Positions 1 to 7,615 are shown, counted from the stretch's first letter. The stretch: DNA of 11,006 nucleotides from Actinomycetes bacterium (GCA_023389545.1 JAEWEI010000145.1:1-11006), one strand, 5' to 3'. Translations and numbers: made by a program. Notes: generated from the letters alone by a model not told the origin.

Positions 1-891
1 TTCGCGCTCGCGGGCTCATGGGAGCGCGCCGGCCGGCTCGCGCTCCTCGGCATCGGCGTGGAGCCCGGCTTGTCGGACGTCTTCGCCCGGTACGCGGCCG
101 ATCGCCTCTTCTCCCGCATCGACGAGCTCGGTGTGCGCGACGGCGCGAACCTCGTGGTGCGCGGCGCCGACGGCGAGCCCGTGTTCGCCCCGTCATTCTC
201 CATCTGGACCACGATCGAGGAGTGCCTGAACCCGCCGGTCATCTGGTCCGCCGAGCGGGCCGAGGCAGGGGCCGGGCTCGAGGACGGGTGGCACACCGTG
301 CCGCCGTTCCATGAGCCGGAGGTCTTCGACTTCCCGGCGCCCATCGGACCCGTGGAGTGCGTGCATGTGGAGCATGAGGAGGTGCTGCTCATGCCGCGTT
401 GGCTGGACGCGCGCAAGGTGACGTTCAAGTACGGGCTCGGCGAGGAGTTCATCGGCGTGCTGCGCACGCTGCACCGGCTGGGGCTCGACTCGACGGAGCC
501 CGTCCAGGTGCGGGGGGCCCAGGTCAGCCCGCGCGACGTGGTCGCCGCCGTGCTGCCCGACCCCGCGACCATCGGCCCGCAGATGACCGGCTCGACGTGC
601 GCGGGTGTGCTCGTGACGGGCGTCGGCGTCGATGGGGCGCCGCGCGAGGTGTACCTGCACCACGTGGTCGACAACGAGTGGTCGATGGCGGAGTACGGCG
701 CGCAGTGTGTCGTGTGGCAGACGGCTGTGAACCCGGTGGTCGCGCTCGAGTTGCTCGCGGCCGGGGCGTGGGCCGGGGTCGGGGTGCTGGGGCCGGAGGC
801 CTTCCCGCCTGAGCCGTTCCTCGAGCTGTTGGCCGCGCCCCAGCCGGCGGGCTACGGCTCGCCGTGGGGCCTGCAGGAGCGCGAGCCCTGA
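1..891 (+). CDS. Saccharopine dehydrogenase-family oxidoreductase, C-terminal part (5' end outside window)
   Basis: The reading frame is open from base 1 to the TGA at 889-891, giving 296 residues without a start, so the gene begins upstream. A methionine-free run precedes the motif LLGIGVEPGLSDVFARYAAD (visible residues 15-34), the G-x-x-PG-x-(S/T)-(D/N)-V-(F/Y) signature at the start of the C-terminal catalytic domain of saccharopine/carboxynorspermidine dehydrogenase-like proteins; the N-terminal Rossmann NAD(P) domain must lie off-window. Further family-like blocks are FSIWTTIEECLNPP, ECVHVEHEEVLLMPRW, KVTFKYGLGEEF and VVWQTAVNPVVALELL. Family members oxidise or form secondary amines (saccharopine, carboxyspermidine) in the cytoplasm. 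The next gene, 174 bp downstream on the same strand, is a polyamine-type binding lipoprotein, so an amino-acid or polyamine substrate is likely, but the exact one cannot be read from sequence. Family assignment is firm; the substrate is not. Confidence 0.85.
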   Translation, partial: FALAGSWERAGRLALLGIGVEPGLSDVFARYAADRLFSRIDELGVRDGANLVVRGADGEPVFAPSFSIWTTIEECLNPPVIWSAERAEAGAGLEDGWHTVPPFHEPEVFDFPAPIGPVECVHVEHEEVLLMPRWLDARKVTFKYGLGEEFIGVLRTLHRLGLDSTEPVQVRGAQVSPRDVVAAVLPDPATIGPQMTGSTCAGVLVTGVGVDGAPREVYLHHVVDNEWSMAEYGAQCVVWQTAVNPVVALELLAAGAWAGVGVLGPEAFPPEPFLELLAAPQPAGYGSPWGLQEREP

Positions 892-1065
892 GCGGTCCGT
901 CCCTTCCCGCCGTCGTCGTGGTCCAGTCACGTCCCACCTGGTGTGCGGTGAATGTCGGCTGTGACAGGTTTTGGCACTATCCACGGGGAATCGGCCGCGC
1001 GACGCGCGTGCCCGCCCCGCTGTTCACCGGCACGCCGCCCGGGCCTGCTGGCCGAGAGGAGCCTG

Positions 1066-2289
1066 ATGACCCCCCGTCGTCGCCCGCCGATCACCGACCC
1101 CCGGGTCCGCGAGCTGGTCCGTGCCGCCCGGACCCCCCGTGGGGGCGCCCTGTCCCGGCGGTCCTTCCTGCTCGGCACGCTGGGCGCCGCGGGCGCGGGG
1201 GCACTCCTCGCCGCATGCGGCCGTGAGGGCGAGGAGGCGGTGGGCGTGGTCGACCGCTCCGTCGAGGAGCGCCTGGTGCGGTGGGCCAACTGGCCGCTCT
1301 ACGTCGACCAGGACGACAGCGGCGCCTCGCCCACGATCAGCGCGTTCGAGGCCGCCTCCGGCATCCGGGTGGAGTACGCGGAGGCGATCGAGGACAACGA
1401 GTCGTTCTACGCCTCCGTGCAGGAGCGCTTGGTGGCGGGCGCCGACATCGGCTACGACGTCGTCACGGTGACCGACTACCTCGCCGCACGCCTCATCCGG
1501 CTCGGCTACGCGCAGAGCCTGGACCGGACCCGGATCCCGAACGCGGACAAGCTGCGGCCCAGCCTCCAGGGCGTCGACTTCGACCTCGGGCGCACGCACT
1601 CGCTCACCTGGCAGTCGGGCTTCGCGGGGATCGCGTGGGACAAGGAGGCGATCCCCCGAGGGCTGCGCACCGTCTCCGACCTGTGGGACCCCGACCTCGC
1701 GGGGGGAGTCCAGGTGTTGTCGGAGATGCGCGACACGATGGGCCTGCTGATGCTCGAGGAGGGCGTCGACCCGGCAGGGGCCTGGAGCAACGACGAGTTC
1801 TACCAGGCGCTGGAGGTGCTGCGGGAGAAGGTCGGCAGCGGCCACGTCCGCGAGGTCGCCGGCAACTCCTACACGGATGCGCTGGTGGCGGGGGAGGCCG
1901 TCGCCGTGTTCGCCTGGTCCGGTGACATCACCGCGCTCAACTTCGAGCACGGCGACCGCTTCGAGTTCGCCATCCCGGAGGCCGGGGGGACTCTGTGGAG
2001 CGACAACCTCATCGTGCCGGTCGGATCGACGCACCGGTCGAACGCCGAGGACCTCTTCGACTACTACTACCAGCCCGAGGTCGCGGCGCAGGTCGCCGCG
2101 TGGGTCAACTACATCACCCCCGTCGAGGGCGCACAGGAGGCGATGGTGGCGATCGACCCGCAGCTCGCGGAGAACCCGATGATCTTCCCTGACGACGAGA
2201 CGCTGCGCCGCGTGAGCGTCTTCCGCACGCTGGAGCCCGACGAGGACGAGCGCTTCAGCAACGAGTTCTTCGCGGCGGCGGGCCGCTGA
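1066..2289 (+). CDS. Tat-exported lipoprotein, spermidine/putrescine-type ABC transporter substrate-binding protein
   Basis: A 407-residue protein. The start at 1066 is chosen because GAGAGGAG (1054-1061) lies 4 nt upstream and because it gives a well-formed export signal: twin-arginine motif SRRSFLLG at residues 30-37, hydrophobic stretch, then lipobox LLAAC with the lipidated cysteine at 51. An in-frame ATG at 952 would only add 38 residues unlike a signal. The mature part reads like PotD/PotF-type proteins: RWANWPLYVD near the N terminus, AGADIGYDVVTVTDYLAARLIRLGYAQ, EMRDTMGLLMLEEGVDP, AVFAWSGDI, WSDNLIVPVG, YYYQPEVAAQVAAWVNYITPVEGAQ and IFPDDETL. It should sit on the outer face of the membrane and hand a polyamine or similar cation to an ABC permease. 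No ATPase or permease gene follows: the next gene is convergent, so the rest of the transporter is upstream or elsewhere. Fold and export are clear; the ligand is inferred. Confidence 0.9.
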   Translation: MTPRRRPPITDPRVRELVRAARTPRGGALSRRSFLLGTLGAAGAGALLAACGREGEEAVGVVDRSVEERLVRWANWPLYVDQDDSGASPTISAFEAASGIRVEYAEAIEDNESFYASVQERLVAGADIGYDVVTVTDYLAARLIRLGYAQSLDRTRIPNADKLRPSLQGVDFDLGRTHSLTWQSGFAGIAWDKEAIPRGLRTVSDLWDPDLAGGVQVLSEMRDTMGLLMLEEGVDPAGAWSNDEFYQALEVLREKVGSGHVREVAGNSYTDALVAGEAVAVFAWSGDITALNFEHGDRFEFAIPEAGGTLWSDNLIVPVGSTHRSNAEDLFDYYYQPEVAAQVAAWVNYITPVEGAQEAMVAIDPQLAENPMIFPDDETLRRVSVFRTLEPDEDERFSNEFFAAAGR

Positions 2290-2328
2290 CGACGACAGCC
2301 GCCTGGCGTCACGCGTCCCGCGTCTCGC

Positions 2329-3681
2329 TCAGCCGGGCAGGGCGCGGAGCGTGGCGGCCAGCACGTCCAGCGCGTCGTCGAGCAGGTGGGGCTCGATCAC
2401 CAGCGGCGGGAGCAGCCGCACGACATTGCCCCATGTTCCGCACGTGAGCACGAGCACGCCGGCCGCCGCGCAGTCGCGAGCGACCTGTGCGGCGGCGGCG
2501 CGATCGGGCTCGAGCGTGCCGGGGCGCACGATCTCAAGGGCGAGCATCGCGCCACGTCCGCGCAGCTCCGCCACGCCGGAGTGCTCGGCGGCCACGCCAC
2601 CCAGCCGGTCGCGCACGCGCGACTCGATCGCCCGGGCAGAGGCGGCCAGGTCGTGGTCCTCGTAGAGCGCCATCGAGGCGAGTGCCGCGGCGCATGCGAC
2701 GGGGTTGCCTCCGAACGTCCCGCCCAGTCCTCCGGGGTGGACCGCGTCCATGAGGTCGGCGCGCCCGGTGACGGCGCCGAGCGGCAGCCCGCCGCCGATG
2801 CCCTTCGCCAGGGCCAGCAGGTCGGGAACGATCTGCTCGTGCTCACTGGCGAACATGTCGCCGGTCCGCGCGAAGCCCGTCTGGACCTCGTCGGCGACGA
2901 GGACGATCCCGTGCTCCCGCGCCCACGCGGCCAGGTCGGAGAGGAAGCCCGGGGCCGGTGTGATGAAGCCGCCCTCGCCGAGGATCGGCTCGACGACGAG
3001 CGCGGCGACCTGGTCGGCGCCCACGTGGCGCTCGGCGGCGTCGATGGCCCGCGCCGCTGCCTGCCCGCCCGTCATGCCGGCCGGGTCGCGCAGGGGGTAG
3101 GACGCCGGGACCCGGTAGACCTCGCCCGCGAACGGGCCGAAGCCGGTCTTGTAGGGCATGGCGCGCGCGGTCATCGCCATCGTGAGGTTGGTGCGGCCGT
3201 GGTAGGCGTGGTCGAGCACGAGGACGGCGTTCCGGCCGGTGGCGCGGCGGGCGACCTTGACCGCGTTCTCCACGGCCTCCGCGCCCGAGCTGACCAGCAC
3301 CGAGCGCTTCTCATGGGCGCCGGGCGCCAGCCGGGCCAGGGCTTCGCACACCGCCACGTACTCCTCGTAGGGGCTGACCATGAAGCAGGTGTGCGTGAAG
3401 TCGGCCGCCTGCGCCGCGGCCGCGGCGACGACCTCGGGGCTGCTGGCGCCCACCGAGGTCACGGCGATCCCCGATCCCAGGTCCACGAGCCGGTTGCCGT
3501 CGACGTCCTCGATGATCGCGCCGCCCGCGCGGGCCACGTACACCGGCAGGGCTGAGGACACCCCGGCGCTGACCGACGCCGAGCGCCGTTCCGCCAGTGC
3601 GAGTGAGCGCGGCCCTGGGATCGACGTGACCAGGGATCGGGACTGCTCCAACGGCGTGGGCACTGCGGATGTCGTGGTCAT
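2329..3681 (-). CDS. gabT: 4-aminobutyrate (GABA) aminotransferase, class III PLP enzyme
   Basis: A 450-residue class III aminotransferase, normal length for GabT. It moves the amino group of GABA (or a close omega-amino acid) to 2-oxoglutarate, giving succinate semialdehyde and glutamate in the cytoplasm. Visible landmarks: cofactor-phosphate loop SSGAEAVENA (131-140), ring-stacking block DHAYHGRTN (157-165), VADEVQTGFARTGDMFA with the pyridine-nitrogen Asp264, and LALAKGIGGGLPLGAV with Schiff-base Lys293. It is convergent with the binding-protein gene (39 bp between stops), and the pairing supports polyamine-to-GABA catabolism. No Shine-Dalgarno precedes the ATG; a TAGCGT hexamer ends 6 nt before it, suggesting a leaderless transcript. 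Other omega-aminotransferases (putrescine, 5-aminovalerate) share these motifs, so class III is certain and GABA is the likeliest substrate. Confidence 0.88.
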   Translation of the reverse strand: MTTTSAVPTPLEQSRSLVTSIPGPRSLALAERRSASVSAGVSSALPVYVARAGGAIIEDVDGNRLVDLGSGIAVTSVGASSPEVVAAAAAQAADFTHTCFMVSPYEEYVAVCEALARLAPGAHEKRSVLVSSGAEAVENAVKVARRATGRNAVLVLDHAYHGRTNLTMAMTARAMPYKTGFGPFAGEVYRVPASYPLRDPAGMTGGQAAARAIDAAERHVGADQVAALVVEPILGEGGFITPAPGFLSDLAAWAREHGIVLVADEVQTGFARTGDMFASEHEQIVPDLLALAKGIGGGLPLGAVTGRADLMDAVHPGGLGGTFGGNPVACAAALASMALYEDHDLAASARAIESRVRDRLGGVAAEHSGVAELRGRGAMLALEIVRPGTLEPDRAAAAQVARDCAAAGVLVLTCGTWGNVVRLLPPLVIEPHLLDDALDVLAATLRALPG

Positions 3682-3687
3682 GTACGG

Positions 3688-3716
3688 ACGCTAGTGCTGG
3701 TGTGCTCCGTCTGGAA
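3688..3716 (-). promoter_or_regulatory. Candidate leaderless promoter of the gabT-like gene
   Basis: Read on the minus strand, TAGCGT (3693-3688) matches the actinobacterial -10 TANNNT and is followed by exactly 6 nt and then the ATG, so transcription would start at or next to the start codon. A weak -35 (TTCCAG, 3716-3711) lies 17 nt further upstream. No Shine-Dalgarno is placed to serve this ATG. Confidence 0.5.
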
Positions 3717-3777
3717 GGCCCATGGAACGATATTCGCGGCCGGGTGGCTGATGCGCTGCGAACGGTCCCGGCCCGCG

Positions 3778-3792
3778 GCGAGGGGCCCTCGC
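3778..3792. promoter_or_regulatory. Perfect 7+1+7 dyad in the gabT/GNAT divergent region
   Basis: GCGAGGGGCCCTCGC is palindromic except for its central base. It covers the place where the -35 of the GNAT gene promoter would lie (its -10 candidate starts at 3806), the usual place for a repressor site. No regulator is assigned; chance palindromes are common at this GC content. Confidence 0.3.
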
Positions 3793-3805
3793 GCGCTCGG
3801 TGAGG

Positions 3806-3811
3806 CAGAAT
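3806..3811 (+). promoter_or_regulatory. Candidate -10 of the GNAT gene (leaderless)
   Basis: CAGAAT keeps the conserved A at position 2 and T at position 6 of TANNNT and ends 7 nt before the ATG at 3819. No clear -35 is visible. GAGG at 3802-3805 is too far from the ATG (13 nt) to be a good ribosome binding site. Confidence 0.4.
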
Positions 3812-3818
3812 CCCCCTC

Positions 3819-4718
3819 ATGGGACGCTGGCGCGGGACAGCCGTGGACGGCCGCGCCGGAGGGCGCCTGCTCGGCGACGTCGACATCGCCCGCGCGCTGG
3901 CCGTGTGCGCCCTCGACCCGGTGGCCTCGGTGCTCGCGACCACCCGGATCGAGGCCGCGGCGCGCACCGGGCTGCGCGGGGCGGGCGGGCAGCTCTGGGG
4001 CTACGAGGCCGACGGCGAGCTGCGGGCCGTGTGCTGGGCGGGGGCGAACCTGGTGCCGGTGGCGCCCGACCGCGATCCGCGGGCGCTGGACGCGTTCGCC
4101 GCGCTCGGGCGCACGCAGGGCCGGCGCGCGTCGTCGATCGTGGGCGAGGCGTCGGCGGTGCTGGGCCTGTGGGACCGGCTGGCCGAGACCTGGCCTCGCG
4201 CGCGCGAGGTGCGCGCCGACCAGCCGTCCTTCGTGATCGACCGCGCGCCGGATGTGCCGCCCGATCCGCGGGTGCGGCGCACGACCGCCGCGGACTACGA
4301 GGTGGTGCTCCCGGCCTGCGTGCGCATGTTCGTGGAGGAGGTCGGGTACTCGCCGGTGTCCGGCAGCGGGGTGGGGCCGTACGAGACGCGGGTGCGCACC
4401 CTCATCGCCGAGGGGTGGTCGTTCGCCCGCATCGAGGACGAGCCTGGTGCGGGCGGGGGCCCGCGCAACGTCGTGTTCAAGGCGGAGCTGGGCGCCGTCG
4501 CCGGGGGCGTGGCCCAGGTGCAGGGCGTGTGGGTGGCGCCGGGGCGCCGCGGCGAGGGGCTGTCGAAGGCGGGCATGGCGGCGGTGGTCGAGGCGGCGCG
4601 TCGGGATGTGGCCCCCGTGGTGTCGCTATACGCGAACCACTACAACGCGCGGGCCCTCGCCACCTACCGGGCGGTCGGGTTCGAGCAGGTCGGCACCTAC
4701 GCCACCGTGCTGTTCTAG
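3819..4718 (+). CDS. DUF4081 domain-containing GNAT-family N-acetyltransferase
   Basis: A 299-residue two-domain protein. Residues about 15-145 match the actinobacterial DUF4081 region (DVDIARALAVCALDPVASVL, GGQLWGYEADGELRAVCWAGANLVPV, RRASSIVGEASAVLGLW, REVRADQPSFVID). Residues about 150-299 form the GNAT domain, with QVQGVWVAPGRRGEGLSKAG (233-252) as the acetyl-CoA site; the R-x-x-G-x-[G/A] signature reads R244-GEGL-S249, with Ser in the last place. VVSLYANHYNARALATYRAVGF follows and the protein ends TYATVLF, as family members do. It should use acetyl-CoA to acetylate an unknown amine or protein in the cytoplasm. From general knowledge, this family usually sits beside ispG, dxr and proS in actinobacteria; here proS is near, but ispG is not between them and the polyamine genes lie on the other side. 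The target substrate is unknown. Confidence 0.88.
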   Translation: MGRWRGTAVDGRAGGRLLGDVDIARALAVCALDPVASVLATTRIEAAARTGLRGAGGQLWGYEADGELRAVCWAGANLVPVAPDRDPRALDAFAALGRTQGRRASSIVGEASAVLGLWDRLAETWPRAREVRADQPSFVIDRAPDVPPDPRVRRTTAADYEVVLPACVRMFVEEVGYSPVSGSGVGPYETRVRTLIAEGWSFARIEDEPGAGGGPRNVVFKAELGAVAGGVAQVQGVWVAPGRRGEGLSKAGMAAVVEAARRDVAPVVSLYANHYNARALATYRAVGFEQVGTYATVLF

Positions 4719-4756
4719 TCGCCGCCTTGAGCCACCGTGAGCCACCGCGCTGTTCT
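4701..4756 (+). repeat. Partial tandem duplication of the GNAT gene 3' end
   Basis: The last codons, GCCACCGTGCTGTTCT at 4701-4716, recur with one change as GCCACCGCGCTGTTCT at 4741-4756, exactly 40 bp later. A shorter copy (GCCACCGT) sits at 4731-4738. The repeated copies lie after the stop codon and encode nothing visible; they look like a slippage or recombination scar in the convergent gap. Confidence 0.6.
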
Positions 4757-4777
4757 CGGCGCAGCGCCAGCCACGCC

Positions 4778-4805
4778 CCGGCGCCCGGTCACGAGCGCGC
4801 GCCGG
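4778..4805. terminator. Possible hairpin between the convergent GNAT and glycosylase genes
   Basis: CCGGCGC (4778-4784) pairs with GCGCCGG (4799-4805), 7 bp with a 14-nt loop, immediately after the glycosylase stop codon and 60 nt after the GNAT stop. There is no U tract. The position suits a shared terminator, but the stem is short for this GC content. Confidence 0.3.
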
Positions 4806-5696
4806 TCAGCGCAGCAGCCGCGACATCCGTCGATCCGCGAGCACCTGGCCGCCGGTCTGGCACGTCGGGCAGTACTGCAGTGACGAGTCGGCGAACGACA
4901 CCTCCCGCACTGTGTCGCCGCACGGCACGCCGTCAGCCCCCGGGCACGGCTGGCCGGTGCGGCCGTGCACACGCATCCCGCGCCGTTTAGCGTCCTTGAG
5001 CTCGGCCGCCGGCTGCCCGGCCGCGGCGGCCACCGCGTCGGCGAGCACCTCCACCACCGCCCGGTGCAGCGCGGCCGTGCGCTCGGCGTCGAAAGACCGC
5101 GTCGGCGCGAACGGGCTGGTCCGGGCCGCGTGCAAGATCTCGTCGGAGTACGCGTTGCCGATGCCGGCGATGGTCCCCTGATCGCGCAACAGCCCCTTGA
5201 CTCGCTGGTTGCGCGCCGCGAGAAGCTCGCCGAGGCGCTCGGGAGTGAACTCCGGCGACAACGGCTCCACGCCGAGGGTCGCGATCGCCGGCACCTGCCC
5301 CGGATCAGCCACCAGGTGCACCGCGAGCCGCTTGCGCGTCCCCGCCTCGGTGAGGTCGAAGCCGGAGCCGTCGTCCAGCCGCACGCGGAGCGCGATAGGG
5401 GAGCGCCCCGGGCGGATCGTCGTGGCGGGAGCCCGCTCATGCCAGCGGAGCCAGCCCGCCCGGGCCAGGTGCACGACGAGGTGCAGCGGTCCGGCGCCCT
5501 CGTCGGCGAGCGTCACATCGAGCCACTTCCCGTGCCGCGCCGCATCCTCGACGCGCCGCCCGACGAGCGCGTCGGGACCGGGGGAGAAGGTCTTCAGGGC
5601 GCTGATCGCGCCGACCTCGACCCCCGTCACCGTGCGCCCGCCGGCCCGCGCGCGCAGGAAGGCCGCCAACGCGTCGACCTCGGGCAGCTCGGGCAT
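4806..5696 (-). CDS. Fpg/Nei-family DNA glycosylase/AP lyase with an expanded zinc finger
   Basis: A 296-residue base-excision-repair enzyme. The start at 5696 is chosen because it gives MPELPEVDAL, where Pro2 is the Schiff-base nucleophile and Glu3 the catalytic acid; the frame is open 21 codons further up, but those would bury the nucleophile. Lys57 in HGKWL and Lys35 in ALKTF are further expected basic residues. The helix-two-turn-helix with GIGNAYSDEILHAARTSPF is at about 160-197. The C-terminal zinc finger has Cys251, Cys259, Cys276, Cys279: the second knuckle is a normal CPTC, but the first is C-x7-C instead of C-x2-C, with about five extra residues (GADGV). The protein should cut out oxidised bases and nick the abasic site. 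Fpg versus Nei substrate preference is not settled by sequence. It is divergent from proS; no Shine-Dalgarno is seen, and GACGAT ends 6 nt before the ATG. Confidence 0.9.
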   Translation of the reverse strand: MPELPEVDALAAFLRARAGGRTVTGVEVGAISALKTFSPGPDALVGRRVEDAARHGKWLDVTLADEGAGPLHLVVHLARAGWLRWHERAPATTIRPGRSPIALRVRLDDGSGFDLTEAGTRKRLAVHLVADPGQVPAIATLGVEPLSPEFTPERLGELLAARNQRVKGLLRDQGTIAGIGNAYSDEILHAARTSPFAPTRSFDAERTAALHRAVVEVLADAVAAAAGQPAAELKDAKRRGMRVHGRTGQPCPGADGVPCGDTVREVSFADSSLQYCPTCQTGGQVLADRRMSRLLR

Positions 5697-5728
5697 GGGC
5701 CCATCGTCGCGCCCCGCGCCCACATCCC

Positions 5729-5751
5729 GCATGCGCGAGGCCATCGCATGC
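5729..5751. promoter_or_regulatory. Inverted repeat in the glycosylase/proS divergent region
   Basis: GCATGCG (5729-5735) and CGCATGC (5745-5751) are exact inverted copies 9 bp apart. Each contains the palindrome GCATGC, and the centres are 17 bp apart. The element lies upstream of the expected proS -35 position and just upstream of the glycosylase start, so one regulator could touch both promoters. No regulator is assigned. Confidence 0.3.
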
Positions 5752-5785
5752 CGCAGCACGGCGCAGGACGCCCACGTCGCGGCAC

Positions 5786-5791
5786 TAGGCT
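5786..5791 (+). promoter_or_regulatory. Candidate -10 of proS (leaderless)
   Basis: TAGGCT fits TANNNT and ends 6 nt before the proS ATG, the same spacing as at the gabT-like gene. There is no Shine-Dalgarno, and no convincing -35 at 17-18 nt upstream. Confidence 0.5.
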
Positions 5792-5797
5792 CAGCGC

Positions 5798-7603
5798 ATG
5801 CTGCTTCGCCTCTCCACGCTCTTCGTCCGCACCCTGCGCGAGGACCCGGCCGACGCCGAGGTCGCGAGCCACCGGCTCCTCGTCCGCGCCGGCTACATCC
5901 GCCGCGCCGCCCCCGGCATCTACACCTGGCTGCCGCTGGGCCTGCGCGTGCTGGCGAAGGTGGAGCAGGTGGTGCGCGAGGAGATGGACGCCGCCGGCGC
6001 GCAGGAGGTGCACTTCCCGGCGCTGCTGCCCAAGGAGCCCTACGAGGCCACCGGCCGCTGGGCCGAGTACGGCCCCAACATCTTCCGGCTCAAGGACCGC
6101 AAGGGCGGGGACTACCTGCTGGCGCCCACGCATGAGGAGATGTTCACGCTCCTGGTCAAGGACCTGTACTCGTCGTACAAGGACCTGCCGCTCGCGCTTT
6201 ACCAGATCCAGACCAAGTACCGCGACGAGGCCCGCCCCCGCGCCGGGCTGATCCGCGGACGCGAGTTCATCATGAAGGACGCCTACTCCTTCGACATCGA
6301 CGACGCCGGCCTCGAGGCCTCCTACCAGCGCCAGCGCGACGCCTACCAGCGCATCTTCAACCGCCTGGGCCTGGAGCACGTCATCGTCGCCGCGACGTCC
6401 GGGGCGATGGGCGGCTCGCGCAGCGAGGAGTTCCTGCACCCGACGGCCATCGGCGAGGACACGTTCGTGCGCTCGCCCGGCGGATACGCGGCCAACATCG
6501 AGGCCGTCACCACAGTGGTCCCCGAGGCGATCCCGTACGACGACGCCCCGGCCGCGCACGTCGAGGACACCCCCGACACCCCCACGATCGACACGCTGGT
6601 CGCCCTCGCCAACGAGCGCTTCCCGCGCGCCGAGGGCGAGTGGACCGCCGCCGACACGCTCAAGAACGTGGTGCTCGCCCTCGTGCAGCCCACTGGCGAG
6701 CGCGAGCTCGTGGTGATCGGGCTCCCCGGCGACCGCGAGGTCGACCTCAAGCGCCTCGAGGCGGCCGTGGCCCCCGCCGAGGTGGAGCCCGCCGTCGACG
6801 CCGACTTCGCCGCGCATCCGGAGCTGGTCAAGGGGTACATCGGTCCGTCGGTGCTCGGCCCCAACGCGGGCGTCGACGAGGAGGGCCGCTCGCTGGGCGT
6901 CCGCTACCTGCTCGACCCGCGCGTCGTGCCCGGCACGCGCTGGATCACCGGCGCCAACGAGCCCGGCCGGCACGTCTTCGACCTGGTCGCCGGCCGGGAC
7001 TTCACCGCCGACGGCACAGTCGAGGCCGCCGAGGTCCGCGCGGGCGACCCCGCCCCCGACGGCTCCGGCCCGCTCGAGCTCGCGCGCGGCATCGAGATCG
7101 GCCACATCTTCGCGCTCGGCCGCAAGTACGCGCAGGCGCTCGGCCTGACGGTGCTGGACCAGAACGGCAAGGCCCAGGTCGTCACGATGGGCTCCTACGG
7201 CATCGGCGTCACGCGCGTGCTCGCCGCGCTCGCCGAGGCCAACCACGACGACAAGGGCCTGGCGTGGCCGGCCGGCGTCGCCCCCGCGCATGTGCACGTC
7301 GTCGCCACCGGCAAGGACGCCGCCGTGTTCGCGGCCGCCGAGGAGCTCGCCTCGACCCTGTCCGCGCGCGGCGTCGAGGTCATCTACGACGACCGTCCCA
7401 AGGTGTCGCCCGGGGTCAAGTTCGCCGACGCGGAGCTCTTCGGGGTCCCGCTCGTCGTGGTGGTCGGCCGCGGTCTCGCCGACGGCGTGGTCGAGGTGCG
7501 CCCCCGCGTCGCGGGCCCGGACGGCCCCGCCGCCGAGCAGGTGCCCGTCGAGCAGGCGGCGGATCGCGTCGTGGAGCTCGTGGACGGCCTGCTCGGCCGC
7601 TGA
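5798..7603 (+). CDS. proS: Prolyl-tRNA synthetase (bacterial type with editing domain)
   Basis: A 601-residue class II aminoacyl-tRNA synthetase that charges tRNA(Pro) with proline in the cytoplasm. Motif 1 is around [20 protein letters not shown] (40-59). Motif 2 is around [20 protein letters not shown] (139-158) and continues into MKDAYSFD. Motif 3 is [14 protein letters not shown] (465-478). The insertion between motifs 2 and 3, about 230-400, is the YbaK-like editing domain that clears Ala-tRNA(Pro); TLKNVVLAL (288-296) carries the lysine expected in the editing pocket, and [16 protein letters not shown] closes it. The anticodon-binding domain follows from about 497 ([38 protein letters not shown]). 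Length and order are those of the long bacterial form. It stands alone in its strand and is probably leaderless. A strong hairpin follows the stop after 12 nt. Confidence 0.98.
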   Translation: MLLRLSTLFVRTLREDPADAEVASHRLLVRAGYIRRAAPGIYTWLPLGLRVLAKVEQVVREEMDAAGAQEVHFPALLPKEPYEATGRWAEYGPNIFRLKDRKGGDYLLAPTHEEMFTLLVKDLYSSYKDLPLALYQIQTKYRDEARPRAGLIRGREFIMKDAYSFDIDDAGLEASYQRQRDAYQRIFNRLGLEHVIVAATSGAMGGSRSEEFLHPTAIGEDTFVRSPGGYAANIEAVTTVVPEAIPYDDAPAAHVEDTPDTPTIDTLVALANERFPRAEGEWTAADTLKNVVLALVQPTGERELVVIGLPGDREVDLKRLEAAVAPAEVEPAVDADFAAHPELVKGYIGPSVLGPNAGVDEEGRSLGVRYLLDPRVVPGTRWITGANEPGRHVFDLVAGRDFTADGTVEAAEVRAGDPAPDGSGPLELARGIEIGHIFALGRKYAQALGLTVLDQNGKAQVVTMGSYGIGVTRVLAALAEANHDDKGLAWPAGVAPAHVHVVATGKDAAVFAAAEELASTLSARGVEVIYDDRPKVSPGVKFADAELFGVPLVVVVGRGLADGVVEVRPRVAGPDGPAAEQVPVEQAADRVVELVDGLLGR

Positions 7604-7615
7604 GAGCGCACCACC

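Noticed and set aside
193..984. 263-codon minus-strand ORF opposite the saccharopine dehydrogenase-family gene
   Set aside because: Long antisense ORFs are expected at very high GC; its Arg/His-rich translation shows no family motif, and the plus-strand product is clear.
955..991. Promoter before the binding-protein gene built on TTGGCA (971-976) or GTGACA (961-966)
   Set aside because: Both resemble -35 boxes, but no TANNNT-like -10 lies at 16-18 nt spacing. In the rest of the 892-1065 gap I see only the small CACC-T-GGTG and CGCGC-GAC-GCGCG palindromes.
952..1065. N-terminal extension of the binding lipoprotein from ATG 952
   Set aside because: The 1066 start has a good Shine-Dalgarno (GAGAGGAG) and gives a standard Tat/lipobox signal; the extension does not resemble the family.
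2311..2323. ACGCG-TCC-CGCGT hairpin between the binding-protein and gabT-like genes
   Set aside because: Five base pairs with a 3-nt loop is too little for a terminator at this GC content.
5627..7297. 556-codon minus-strand ORF opposite proS
   Set aside because: It is the antisense shadow of a firmly identified gene; the composition (Arg, Gly, Val, His) is what complemented GC-rich codons give.
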